Shown here: one piece after another, positions 38,498-50,166 of the stretch | Numbering within the stretch: position 1 is the first letter of the stretch | Layout of the letters: every line of letters begins with the position of its first letter | Source: Blastomyces gilchristii SLH14081 | Lineage: Eukaryota; Ascomycota; Eurotiomycetes; Onygenales; Ajellomycetaceae | Assembly (NCBI RefSeq): GCF_000003855.2 | Contig: NW_003101682.1 | Coordinates: forward strand, 7,638,141 to 7,702,140 | Direction of reading: 5' to 3' | Length of the DNA stretch: 64,000 bases | The notes under the pieces: model-generated | Seen by the model: only the letters and a program-made list of their open reading frames with translations | Told to the model about the DNA's origin: nothing | The model's database searches: none | Made by a program: the position numbers and the translations under genes

Positions 38498-39040
38498 TAT
38501 AACATAATGAATCTAAAGTAGTGACTAATCAGTGATATTATATAGATAGTTATCTAGAGAAGCTGTATAAGTAGACTTAACTATCTTACTTAAATAGTGA
38601 GCTTATGAGCTACAGAGTTATTATGAGAATATTCTAGATATAGTACTTAGTATGCTAAGAAGATTGTATAAGAATTGCAGTAACTCTTGTATATATTGTC
38701 AGTAGAAGAAAATGAATCACTAGCTTCTTTAATAAGAAGTCAGTATCTAGCTATTCTATATGAATAATGAGTGAATATTTCTCTTCTATTCTATAAGTGA
38801 GAATAGCTGAAGTGATATCTCAGTAGCATCTCACTGACATGAGAGAAGTAATCTGGTAATCTTGTATAGACGTAGAGTTCTTATAGTCATCAATCAGATT
38901 CTTCTATGTTACATTCAAGTGATATTATAGAGTGATTGAAAACCAGTTTGAATATCTGCAGAATGAATGAAATCATCCGCAGAGAAGTGATGAGCTGCAT
39001 GAAACTGCGATGAGGCCTTGACGCGGCCGGGGACGTGACA
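38498..39040 (-). repeat. 5' LTR of G1-b
   Basis: G1-family LTR with a strongly mutated inner end (TATAACATAATGAATC against TGTAACATGACGGAAC in G1-d). The outer end is GC-rich and almost unmutated: GCGGCCGGGGACGTGACA. Confidence 0.88.
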
Positions 39041-39681
39041 CTATTGTTACTATTTTCAATCTCTTGCAGAATCTATTTAATGTTGAGATAGTAAATCTGG
39101 ATTTAATATATAGTACTCTGCAGAGATTAAAGACTCAGTCAGATCTTAAGTTAAATAATTTTATATTTATTTACAAGTTATGTATTGATTAATACTGTTA
39201 AGATATCTTTTTGTATTTTTCTATCAGAGATGAGTTAGATTGAGAAAAGCAGTATATAAGTAAAACTTAATGTTAATGTTCTGAAACATCAAAAACAGAC
39301 AGAGTTTTCACAGAGATTGATTTTCAAATAACTCTACAATCACTGATTAAAAATCTTGCAAAATTAAGAAAATTAATGTATAAAGTGAGCTGTCTTCATT
39401 TTAAAATTTATATATTAATTTAACTCAGAGTTGTGATGTAGTAGAAGTAAATAGAGAAAACTCTCATATGAAAGCTTTGAATCAAATTTAATTGAATAAC
39501 TTTATTATCACATAAGATATGAGATTAATAATAATGTTAAAATACTTGTATAATTGAGAGCTATTCAATAAATTTATCAGTAATTTTATATTTAAAAAAA
39601 AATTGAGTAAGTTTATAATGAAGTAGTAAGGTTTGAGCTTTTTATAATAATAATTAACTACTTTAAAAATATCTTCATCAT
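39041..39681 (+). repeat. Segment S, AT-converted copy
   Basis: Aligns in inverted orientation with 13595-14350 over its full length but has lost most GG, CC and CG dinucleotides (for example GATTGGGGATCTT to GATTAAAAATCTT). Contains one unit of the 152-bp duplication instead of two. G1-b is inserted at its left end and MITE 3 at its right end. No open frame worth calling. Confidence 0.75.
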
Positions 39682-39759
39682 TAGACTGACCGTGTGACCG
39701 TGTCTGAGACCAGAATCAGAATATTTGATAATCTCATAATCAATTCAACTGATTCTATT
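39682..39759 (+). mobile_element. hAT-like MITE copy 3, left part
   Basis: TAGACTGACC end preceded by TTCATCAT. Interrupted by G1-c at 39760; resumes at 47594. Joining the two parts (less the 5-bp gypsy duplication) gives 506 bp, like the other copies. Confidence 0.92.
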
Positions 39760-40293
39760 TGTCACGCCCCCAGCCGTGTCAAGGCCCTGCTGCGGTTCCA
39801 TACGGCTCATTACTTCCATGCGGATGATTTCATTCTGTCTGAACCGGTTTCCAACCACTCTATGACATTATTCAGATATATCATAGGAAAATCTGATTGA
39901 TGAATATGAGAACCTCACTTCTATACAAGGTCAGCAGATTACTCTTTCTTAGTAGTAAGACACTGCTGAGGTATCACTCTGGCTATTCTCACTCATAGAA
40001 TGAAAGAAGAGTATTCACTCATTGTCTATATAAGAATAGCTAGATGCTGACTTCTCATCAAAGAAGTCAGTGATTCATTTTTCTTCTACTGAAATATATA
40101 CAAGAGTTACTGCATTTCTCATACAATCTTCTTAGTATACTAAGTATCATATCTGTGATATTCTCATAATAACTCTGTAGTCTATAAGCTTGCTATTTAA
40201 GCAAGATAGTCAAGCTCACTAATACAGCTTCTTAAATAACTATCTCTATATAATGTCACTGACTAGTCATTACTTTAGTTCTGTTATATTACA
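39760..40293 (+). repeat. 5' LTR of G1-c
   Basis: 534 bp starting TGTCACGCCCCCAGCCGTG. The outer ~110 bp are GC-rich and little mutated; the same stretch in the 3' LTR differs at 19 C-to-T/G-to-A positions (hand count). Confidence 0.95.
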
Positions 40294-40350
40294 ATTTAAA
40301 TCACTCAATCTGATTATAAGTTTGAATCAGTTGAGCTCTAACAGACTGAT

Positions 40351-41300
40351 ATGATCTCATGTATCTACACTGAGACTGATCTGATTTCACTCTCTGAGAA
40401 AAACTCTACATCATTCTCTAGAGTGTGTACACCTCTATTCTGGCAGAAATCTGAGATTTCTGAACTCACTGCATACTTTAGTATGAGTTCTTCAACTGCT
40501 CTATCACTGTCACAGCCTCTACACATCTATATCTATCATGAAGATAGAGAGATTAAGGTCAGAGATTCTCTGAGATATAAGAGAAACACATTATCTGAAT
40601 TTCACAGCTTTATTCATACTCTTAAATGAAAATTCCGCCTTAATCTGAGCCAGTATAATACTCATGAGATATGAGTAATATATACTGTCACTCTTCTTGA
40701 AGATATCTCTGCAACTACTTGAGTCATTAAGAAGAGAGAGCTTGAGTATACTGATACTGCAATGACTTAAGAAGAATTCAAGAACTTTCTACTAAATCAA
40801 ATCAAAGATTATCATAATTACAGCTTCACAGTGACACAGCAGTTTAACTCATTATATTAATAAGATAATAAGAATTCTTTCAATTTCAATGTAAGATTTG
40901 AAGAATATTGAGAGGAATTAACTGATAATTTGAATTAATTAAAGATATAGCTTTATCTCATGAAGCTGACTTATAAAATGTGAATAATAATATCATATTA
41001 TCAGAGTTCATCAATTAATCACACTGAGCTTGTTAACCTGACTTTTCAGATCTATTTGAATAATCAATTCTTCAAGAAAAAGATCAATAAGATCTCTTCT
41101 AAGTAATTAATAACAGAATCTAAACAGTGTCATGACAGCTTCAGTGTGAAGAAAGTAAAGAAGAATTTCAAGTATTCTGATTCTTCACTCACTGTAAAGA
41201 AATGTTAAAAAAGATTTAATAAAGATCTCTATTTTAACTGTAAAGCTGATGATCACTATATCAGTGATTATAAGAAGTCAAAGAAGAAAAGAAACTGATA
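40351..41300 (+). pseudogene. G1-c gag remnant
   Basis: Opens with a 92-codon free stretch from ATG 40351 (MISCIYTETD..), matched by the minus-strand gag fragment of G1-d (62201-62010). It continues through stops to a CCHC knuckle at 41230-41271: [C/Y]-F-N-C-x4-H-x4-[C/Y], where the first and last Cys have become Tyr (TGT to TAT). Gag of this class packages the element RNA. The start is the first Met after the LTR and is tentative. Confidence 0.75.
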
Positions 41301-44300
41301 AGATATCTTCTCAAAGTTAACTTCTCTTCTGACAAATGTATCTGTGAAAGATAAAGAAGAGAAAGAAATAAAGAATTGATAATTCTCATATCTCTGAGTT
41401 TATGTTATAATCACAATAAATACTCTGAATAAGGAAATATCAGTGAGATATCTACTAGACTTCAGAATAGATACTAACTTCATATTCTATTTCTTTTCTT
41501 TGATGAAGAATTGAAAGAAAATAGATCTGTCAGATTATATAAAATTTATTAATGAAACAAAGTACTATCATTTTAATATAATTCAAGTGAAGTGTGTGAT
41601 CACAGACTCAGAAGAAATCTTTAAGAAGAGTAGTCTGCTTCTTCACACTGTTAATATCATAGATGAGAACATTATTCTAGATCTTTCATAAATGAGAGAA
41701 AACAATTCTCTCATTAACTGAGTCACTCAGATGTGACAGTATTATCTCACTGATGAAGAGATAGTAATAGAGAAATCTGAAGAGTTTCATTGAAAGAATC
41801 TTGAGAAAAAGATAGAGTTAATATACTGTATAGCAGATGATTGAGACTTGAGAACAGATGAAGAAGTCATCATTCTCACTGTAAGATTAGCAGCAGTATC
41901 TGTCATTGAAGATAGATATATATAACATCTCTTTACAGATTATAAGAATGTCTTTTCAGAAAGAGAAGTAGTGAAGTTTTCTGATATCAAGATATAATAT
42001 AAGATTCATCTTGAAGACAGTGTAACAGCACTGTATGAGTCTCTTTACAACTTGTCTATAAAGAAATTGAATGTTCTGCACAAATATCTTGAGAAAGTAT
42101 AATTAAAAAACTGAATACACTTATCAAAGAGTTCAGCAGAGACATCTATACTCTTTGTATTCAAGAAGAATAGTAGACTATGTCTATGCATAGACTACAG
42201 AGATCTCAATAAGATGATGATTAAGAATTACTATTCATTACTGTTAATTAATAAGATGATTAATCAATTATCTGAAGCAAAGATGTTCTCAAAGATTGAT
42301 ATATAGAATGTCTATCATAGAATCAGAGTTAATAAAGACAATGTTTGAAAAACAGCTTTTTATATCAAGTACAGCAATTTTGAATAGCTTGTTTTATCTT
42401 TTGATCTTTGTAATACTTCAGTCATCTTTCAGATCTATATAAATAAGATGCTGCAGAGCCTTGTCAATGTCTTCTGTATAGTATACTTAGATAATATTCT
42501 ACTCTTCTCAAAAACAGAGAAAGAATATGATACTCATGTTTGAGAAGTGTTGAGTGGCTTAAGACAGTATAAACTCTATATAAACACTGAAAAATGCTTG
42601 TTCTATATACAGAAGATTGATTTCTTAGATTATATTATTAAAGTGAATGATATTTGAATGAACAGAAGCTGAGTCTCTGTCATTGAGAACTGGCCAGTGT
42701 CACAGACATACTGTAAGATGCAGATGTTTCTAGAATTTATGAATTTCTACAGATGATTCATCTATACATATTCACAGATTACTGTCTCTCTTACAGATCT
42801 GTTAAAGAGAAGTATAAAAGACAGAAAAACAGAATCATTTATTCTCACTCAAGACATTGTACAGGTATTTACAGAATTGAAACAAGCTTTTACAGATATT
42901 ACAATACTGAATCACTTTAACTCTAACTTACTCTGTCAGTGTGAGAGTGATATATTCAGAAATGAGATCTGTGAAATCTTTTCACAGTTGATATCAGAGA
43001 TCTTTCAATGCTGAAAGAATCAGAAGATAATTATCTCTGAGAATACAGACAATGAAATGTCTGTGAGAGAAGACTTTTTTACAGAGTTTATAAGATACTG
43101 TGAATAGAGATCAGTGATCTTCTTCTTCAAGAAGTTATCACTCACACAGAGAAGATATAATACTCATAATTAAGAGATATTAGTAATTGTTGAATTCTTT
43201 AAGATCTGATGATATTATCTTCAGAGTAGTAAGTATTCAGTGTAAGTTCTCACTAATCATACAAATCTGCATTACTTCTTGATAATAAAGAGCTTGACAG
43301 AACATCAAGTCAGATGAGCAGAGCTGCTTTCAGAGTATGATTTCTATATCTGATACTGTTCAGATTAGCTTAATCTCATCAACATATTATCTGAACAGCC
43401 TGATTATAATATTATTAATGTGAAGAAGAATTCTATAAAAGAATCTCTGTTATCACTGCAGAAGAAGCTGGCTGCAGAGAGTTAAGATTCTCTGAAGCTC
43501 AGAAATAATGCTGATAAGACAGCTGTATAACTCAGTATAGAAGATGAAAGAAAATCTGAGTCTCTGCAGAGAATTAACACTGAAGATCATGAGCTTCTTA
43601 TATTATATCTTACTATTATTGAATTGATAAAGAATAAAACAGTCTACAATCTTTCAATCTGACTACTTTTGAAATTTATTGATAAATTATAGAAGAAGAA
43701 TATCTCTACTACAGCTCAAATTCAGAAGTTGAAGAAGAAAGAATTCAGTTTGAACTTGAAAGAGACAGACTCTGAGCAGAGCAGTGCTGCTAAGAAATCA
43801 AGTCACTGATAACTAGAAGAATGTGAACTTCTACTACTGAATAGTTCAGTCTTCATCCCTCATAGCAGAGTGATGTGTCAGAAGTTATTAAGAATTCATT
43901 ATAATAATTCCCATGTGAGACACTTCAGATTAGAGAAGACTGGGAAGCTTCTAAAATGTAAATATATTTAAAACAAGCTCTGAACAGATATCAAAGAGTA
44001 TATTAAAACTTACAATATCTGTCAAAGAATAAAGATTTCATAATATAAGTAATACAGTGAGTTGATATCACTGTCTGTTTCAAAAAGCTTATGATAGAAT
44101 CTATTAATGAATTTCATAGTTGACCTGCTGAAGTTGATAAGAGTCAAAGAATATAACTCAATTTTAATCATTATTAACTGTTTCACAAAGATAATCAAAT
44201 ATATCTCTACTTATAAAAAGATTAAAGCCTCTGAATTAACTGATCTGTTTTTAGATATCATCATTTGTAATCACAGTGCTCTGAAATTATTAATAACAGA

Positions 44301-45250
44301 TTAAGAATCTCTCTTCATTAGTAAATACTGATCAGCTTTTTGCTATTATTTTATGATAAGATATCTTCTCAGTACTGTATTTTATCTGCAGACAGATGAT
44401 CAGACTGAACATCAGAATCAGATACTAGAACAGCATCTTCAAGCATTCTATTTATATTATTAGAATGATTGACTCAAACATCTTCTAATCACTGAATTCA
44501 TATATAACAATGTAAAAAATGTAATCTTAAAGATATCTTCTTTCTATACTTATTATGAATATAATTCTTTGTTATTCAGTGACATGATGAACAATATTTT
44601 AAAGAGAGAGATAGATAGTCAGAATGTTGAACAGATACAGAGAATAGAGTATCTCTCAGTGTCAGAAGTAAAAGCAAGATTGAAACTTTTGAATAAAATT
44701 CATGAGAAGAAAGTGAAAAGCATTCACTGTATTCAGAAGCAGTAGATAAAATACTATAATTGAAAACATTTATCAATGAAGTTCTTGATAGAGAATTAAA
44801 TACTACTTTCAGTAAAGAATATTAAGATAATGAGACTGTGTAAGAAGCTCAGTGAGCAGTGACTAGAATCTTTCTCAGTAATAAGAGTAATGAGTAAGTA
44901 GATATATAAGTTAAAATTATTCACAGAATTGAAATCAATTTATTCTGTTTTTCATATTTTCTATTTAAAGTTCTATAAGTAACACTCTGAGACAGAGCTG
45001 TCTTAGCTGAATAATATCAAGATTGAGAGTAATACTGAATATCTTATAAAGAAAATATTGAATAAGTGAACATATTATGACAAGCTTCAATATCTTATTA
45101 AATGAGAAGATTATTCATTATCAGAGAATTTGTGAGAATCACTTAAGTATTTGAAAAATACTGAGAAAGAGATTGCAAGCTATAAGACAGCTAGTAGAGA
45201 TCACTTCATTATACATCAGAGATGTTGAATAAGAAATACTACTTAAGACT
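41300..45250 (+). pseudogene. G1-c pol remnant (protease to chromodomain)
   Basis: Protease: YLLDFRIDTNFI near 41450, the decayed form of an LLDSGAD.. active site. RT: LCLCIDYRDLNKMMIKN and SKIDI near 42180-42300, catalytic box YLDN at 42484-42495. RNase H: about 42830-43420, with KLSLTQRRYNTH and AELLSEYDF. Integrase: HHCC-like region near 43880-44030, core from 44107 (MNFIVDLLKLIRVKEYNSIL). Chromodomain: about 45090-45155, YLIK.EDYSLSENL.ESL with Trp positions now stops. This is the standard chromovirus order. Catalytic Asp loss plus dozens of stops make it inactive. Confidence 0.87.
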
Positions 45251-46060
45251 TCTTATTTTTTCTCAAAGGATTTTTTTAGAGATAATCTTACAGTGATGAG
45301 TCAGCATCTTATAAGCTCTATAGCACTCTTCTTCTATTTTCTCTCAAAGAGTTTTTTAGAAGTTTAATGAGACTACACAAGTGTAAAATTCCTGAAGTAA
45401 TTAGAGAAAAGAAATATTTGAAATCAATAAAAAGATTAATATTATCAACTCACAGACTGCTGCTATTATAATGAGACTGCAGCCTACTGAAAAAGTAAAA
45501 AGAGAGAATCTCAGAGTCTACTCATTAATAATCACATTCTCACTAAACTTATTCTTCACTGTTGAAGTCTTCAGCACTGATATCTTTGTCTGTCAAGAAG
45601 TTAGCACTGCAGTATCACAGAGAAGCATGCTGCAGAACAGCATGCATACTATAAAAGAGTATGAAAGATGCTAAAATTATTCACTTATCAACTTATAAAG
45701 TATCTCAGTCATCTGCTTTAACTGAAGTGAGATTCTCTTTAATCAGTGATTGATCTTCACAGTGCTTTCAATGATAACACTGACTGATCTCTTCTTGAGA
45801 TCAGTCATTCTGAGATGTTTTTTCATTGCAGAGATTCATGCTTTCATCTTCTTTTACAGATAAGTAAGAGAGATCTTCTCAGTCTTGATAGAATTCATCA
45901 ACACTTGAAGCTCTGAGATTCTCACTCTGTACTACTTAAACATCTGAGCTTCTTATCAGAGCTGACACAATGTCTTCTTATAGAGTAGATAATACTTACA
46001 GAGAGATAGAAGTTATTGTTACAGATATAACAGAAACAACAGAAGTGAGAAAAGAGACAG

Positions 46061-46585
46061 ATGTATAAGATCTCTCTCTTCTTCAGCTACTTAGCACAGT
46101 GCAGACAAGTAGCAGTGCTGATCAGAGACTGCACTGAAGCCTCTTTATAAAGAGAAAATAAAGAAACTGCAGGATTCTGCAGACTCAACTTAGCAGCATT
46201 CTGAGCAGAGCTCAGATATGCTGCAGAAGAGAAACTACAGATTGAGCTTCTCAGAGTCACTGTTCTCAGAATCAAGCTCTCTCTGAGTTTCTCTCTGAAT
46301 GATTACATGAGGTTATACATCACTGTATTAACTGAGAGAGAAGGCAGTGTTACAACAGTGATGAGAGAGACAGAGAAAGAACTGAACATAAATAAATCAA
46401 CTGACAGAAGAGACAACATCTCACTACAAGATATAGTAACTATCACTGCAGCTGTAAGAGAAGCAGAAGAAGAAGAAGAAGAAGATGTGATAATGAAAGC
46501 AGTGCTCTCACAGTCTATCAATACTGCTATCTCTGTCTCTAACTGAGCTTTCTTGATAGTCATAAAGACTGCAGTCACATTATGA
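46061..46585 (+). pseudogene. G1-c third ORF (post-pol)
   Basis: A frame of 174 codons from ATG 46061 (MYKISLFF) to TGA 46583-46585, with three internal stops. It aligns over its full length with the unbroken 171-codon frame at 56647-56132 in G1-d, sharing the MYKI start, the RDCT and ETA/ETV blocks, KLQI.LLR, the acidic segment (EEEEEED) and the hydrophobic C-terminus. Function unknown; chromoviruses usually end with the chromodomain. About 800 bp between the chromodomain and this ORF show only short frames. Confidence 0.55.
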
Positions 46586-47059
46586 AGATATTTACTCACT
46601 AGAAAATGTCAGAATAAGTTCTTTATTATTCTTCAAGAATGATACTTTCATACACTCACTGTTACAATTGAGAGAGAAGAAAGAAAAATATGTTATAAGA
46701 GAGAAGAATCTTTTTAAAAAATCCTATCACTACTATTAGCTTTGTCTCTAAAACACATCACTTTTACAGAGAATTTCATATATAGAACAGAATATGATGA
46801 GAGATCTATAAGTCACTTATTAACTACATTTTTCACATCTTAAATTGATATATAAGAAACTCACTTATCACATAATTGATTTGAACAAAGATGAGAAAAG
46901 AAAGATCTATATAGTTAGCAGAAAAACTCATCTATTTCTTTATATCATATGCAGTATATATACTGTTAATCAGTTGATAATTATTGCTATATAACAAAGA
47001 TAACTCTTAATTCAGTAATCTTGAGAGTATCAGAACCATACTCTTAAAGAGAAGAGTAT

Positions 47060-47593
47060 TGTTACATTCTCAGCTGTGTTAAGACTCTGCTGCAGTTTCA
47101 TATAGCTTATCACTTTCATGCAGATGATTTCATTCTGTCTGAACTGGTTTTCAATCACTCTATGACATCATTTGAATATATTATAGAAAAATTCAATTGA
47201 TGAATATAAGAATCTCACTTCTATATAAGATCAGCAGATTACTCTTTCTTAGTAGTAAGACACTGCTGAGATATCACTCTTACTATACTCACTTATAGAA
47301 TGAGAGAAGAGTATCTGCTCATTATCTATATAAGAATAGCTAGATACTGACTCTTCATCAAAGAAGTCAGTGATTCATTTTTCTTCTACTGAAATATATA
47401 CAAGAGTTACTGCATTTCTTATACAATCTTCTTAGTATACTAAGTATCATATCTGTGATATTCTTGCAATAACTCTGTAGTCTACAAGCTTGCTATTCAA
47501 GTAAGATAGTCAAGCTCACTTATACAGCTTCTTAAATAACTACCTCTATGTGATGCTACTGACTAGCCACTGCTTTGATTTCATCACGTTACA
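47060..47593 (+). repeat. 3' LTR of G1-c
   Basis: 534 bp, identical in length to the 5' LTR. The inner start is heavily mutated (TGTTACATTCTCAGCTG); the outer end keeps CATCACGTTACA. Confidence 0.95.
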
Positions 47594-48026
47594 CTATGAC
47601 ACAGTTTTAACATTAGATAGTAGTTTCATACTGTCTCAGTGAGACTTACTATCTACTCTTATTACATTTTTCAAATAGAATCATAATTTCCACTTCTTAT
47701 TTTAAATTATTTTTATTGCTTTAAATGACTTTAAATCTCATTTGAGTATTATCAAAAAGTGATACTTTTTAAAAAATTAAAAATAGTCTAAAAAAAACCT
47801 TAAAATGTCTAAAAATAGTAACTTTATGCTAAGAATAAGACTAAATGAGACTAAATGAGATCACTTTCTTAATTTTTCTAAGTCATGATCTCATTTTAAG
47901 ATCTGATATATAGTCACTTTGCATGTTTTCTTAATGATTAGTCTCAGCAGGATTCATATCAAGAAATGTATGAAATCAGATCAAATGAAATTAAATGTGA
48001 AATTCATAGTTCTGATAAATAGTCTA
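47594..48026 (+). mobile_element. hAT-like MITE copy 3, right part
   Basis: Continues the element begun at 39682 and ends TAGTCTA, followed by TTCATCAT, identical to the 8 bp before the left end. Confidence 0.92.
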
Positions 48027-48034
48027 TTCATCAT

Positions 48035-48410
48035 TCTTTATATGAAAGTTAATATGAAAAATATTTTTTCACTATATAAAGTTTTTTTCTTATAGACTTT
48101 TAATTTATAAAATAATACTATTATATTTAACTAATTCAGTTAATAAAAAAATTATTTTCTTTCAATTATAGAAAATTAAAAATAATCTTCTTATCTATAA
48201 TATATAATTAGAAATAATTATAAATTTAAATTATTAATTACTGCTTAGATAAATTTTTTAATACATTTTATAAGTAATTAAAAATGAATGAAAAATTAAG
48301 ACTTGAGTAGATATTGAGTGAAAACAGGCGTTGAATGATTGATTATGTTAAAATAGTGAATAGCATGATTGATTCTTCAGATTAGCTATTTTATATGTTC
48401 TGTTCATTAA
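48035..48410. other. AT-rich border of the gene island
   Basis: Very AT-rich and stop-rich, probably the continuation of AT-converted segment S beyond MITE 3. Composition returns to normal between about 48300 and 48430. No gene seen. Confidence 0.5.
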
Positions 48411-48590
48411 TGTACACTCTCAGTGATTGTTCACCTTTCCCTTTCACATCTGGAAGTCCCTTCAATTTTAGTACAACATGCTACGGCTGCGAATTTGAAT
48501 ATACGTGAATACCAATTAACTCGATTGGGAATCCCCCCTGGTAAGAATAAACGCCAACGCGCCGAAAGACACAAGAATATCAAACATTAA
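48411..48590 (+). other. Possible 3'-terminal exon of a lost gene
   Basis: An open frame without its own start runs from 48411 to TAA 48588-48590. Its last 39 codons follow a TTTTAG that could be an intron acceptor, and read REYQLTRLGIPPGKNKRQRA and then a basic tail, which looks protein-like. It lies exactly where normal composition begins, so it could be the surviving end of a gene whose 5' part lies in the mutated region. I do not recognise the family. Confidence 0.2.
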
Positions 48591-48796
48591 CCCTGCTCAT
48601 TAAGGAGACAATTTATAAGGGAGAAGTTTGATTTTCAAACAAGACAAGAAACACATTCGATGGATCTCCCCAACTCCGGAAGCATGGGCAACCATCTAGA
48701 GCAATAATAATAATAATAACAATGGGACCGAGAGCAATATCAACTGAAGTCAGTCCATCTTTTCAATACTACCAACCACAAGTGTAGCAGGACCTC

Positions 48797-50166
48797 TTAA
48801 TCAAGCGGGGGCGCCTCTGGATCCTCCATACACTGGTCAACTCTCATAATCCTCTTCCCAGTTTTCCTCGCAATGTCGATCACATCTCTCGTGTACTTCA
48901 CCGTATCCTCGCTAATGAAATGCATGACCACCAGGTCCCCACCCTTATCCACGTCACGCTGGAATGCCTTAACTTGTTTTTCAGGAGTGGGTGAACCGGC
49001 CCACAGCCAATCTTCGATGTCAACACTCCAGTTGATAATTTGAGGGTCTTTTATGAACCAGGCGAGTCGCTGGCGGGTTCGTGCTCCAAGGATCCCATAC
49101 GGAGGACGAAAGTATCGAGCTTATAAACATTAGTTCAATTTGTCAAAGTGGATAGGCAAACAGCTAAACGACCAGTAAAACTTACAGTCAATTCCCAACT
49201 TTTCCCTCATTATTTGGAGATTCTTAACAATCTCATCATCGATCTCCGCATCAGTTTTAAGCTCCTCCATCCTAGACATTTGTGAGCAATGAATCGCCAA
49301 TGACAACTGACTCTCACCACAAAAAGAAATATAACATACGGAGGATGCGACCATGTATGGAGCGCAACTTGATGACCCCTGGCCGCCATGTCCCTGTATA
49401 GATCGGTCCACCCAGAGTTTAGTACCGCCAATCCATTCCCCACAGTGAAGAACGTCGCATTGATTCCCTCCGAAGTCAAAATGTCCAGCATCTGCCGTCC
49501 CAAAGCCGGAGAGCCATCGTCAATACCAAATGCGAATGAGTTAGGGCGTTTACATCGCAGCCAAAGCGTCCCGGTTGGCAGCTTTTCAGGGGCAGGGAAT
49601 GTTCTAGGCCGCGTCGCGGTGATTTCCACTTTCGAGACCTTCAATTTCTCCGGGAGATAGAACCCTTTAAACGATACGGACAAAGCACGGGTATAGTCGA
49701 TATTAAAATGTGAGATTGGAATATAGATATCATTACCCTGCTGATATCTGCGGGCTTCTATATCATCCCATGTTTCCGGATAAGGGTTCTTGAAAGCGTC
49801 GCATTGGGAGTTGGTTTGCGTTATGGAGATGGTAAAATGACTTGCCCCTTCACAGACTATGTGCAGATACATGTCTTTGAACGGGGTAAGGTCGAAACAG
49901 GTACTCGTGAGTTGGGTATGGAAGTTCTGGTCGGCATTGGTGGGAGAAAGTTCGACATAGCCGTCGGCCCATACCATGGGCATATTTTCACCACTACCAT
50001 GCCAGGCATCTAGGTCATTCCGTCCTCCATGTGTAAATGTGTCAATAATAAGGACGGGATTCTGTCCTGCTCGAGCGCGGGGAACATTGGAGGCGATCGC
50101 GGTACATAGGAGGAGCGCAAGATATATGCTGCCCTTGGGGAGAGGAACGAGATTGAGGAAAGCCAT
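48797..50166 (-). CDS. Secreted polysaccharide deacetylase (CE4, NodB domain), three exons
   Basis: Spliced CDS of 1236 nt, 411 aa: exon 1 50166-49340, exon 2 49271-49186, exon 3 49119-48797. Residues 1-34 look like a signal peptide (hydrophobic core YLALLLCTAIA, then ARAGQ). Residues ~36-190 form an N-terminal domain, probably a beta-sandwich. The NodB domain follows: motif 1 FAFGIDDGS (Asp216, Asp217), motif 2 HTWSHP (His270, His274), motif 3 RYFRPPYG (306-313), motif 4 DIEDW (338-342) and motif 5 LVVMH (His371). All expected metal and catalytic residues are present. Family enzymes remove acetyl groups from chitin-like or other N-acetylated polysaccharides, at the cell wall or outside the cell; the exact substrate is inference. 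ATG 50166 is the first Met after an in-frame TGA two codons upstream. Trp codons are TGG throughout and there are no signs of decay, unlike all neighbours. Confidence 0.93.
49120..49185 (-). other. Intron 2 of the deacetylase gene
   Basis: 66 bp, GTAAG donor, branch-like AACTAATG and ATAAG acceptor. Removal joins GID to SRYFRPPYG in frame (phase 1). Confidence 0.9.
49272..49339 (-). other. Intron 1 of the deacetylase gene
   Basis: 68 bp, GTATGT donor and CTAG acceptor, interrupting codon 276 (phase 2) just after the HTWSHP motif. Splicing is required, since the unspliced frame runs on for 42 unrelated residues. Confidence 0.9.

Larger units (their letters stand above)
29708..39040 (-). mobile_element. 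G1-b: 3'-truncated gypsy chromovirus with nested G3
   Basis: Minus-strand G1 copy. Its 5' LTR is at 38498-39040; gag/protease (37124-38497) and RT plus part of RNase H (29708-31422) are separated by the complete gypsy element G3. Similarity to G1-d begins at the position equivalent to about 59306, so integrase, chromodomain, third ORF and 3' LTR are missing on the LINE C side. The 5' LTR outer end retains GCGGCCGGGGACGTGACA and is flanked by CTATT. Confidence 0.85.
39760..47593 (+). mobile_element. G1-c: complete Ty3/gypsy chromovirus copy
   Basis: Two 534-bp LTRs (39760-40293 and 47060-47593), TGT..ACA ends, inserted in MITE 3 with a target duplication CTATT/CTATG (4 of 5 bases identical). 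Plus-strand order: gag, protease, RT, RNase H, integrase, chromodomain, then a ~1.8 kb 3' region with a third ORF. A purine-rich tract AAAGAGAAGAG abuts the 3' LTR, as expected of a polypurine primer. Frames are broken and the RT box is YLDN. Used here as the reference for the family. Confidence 0.95.
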
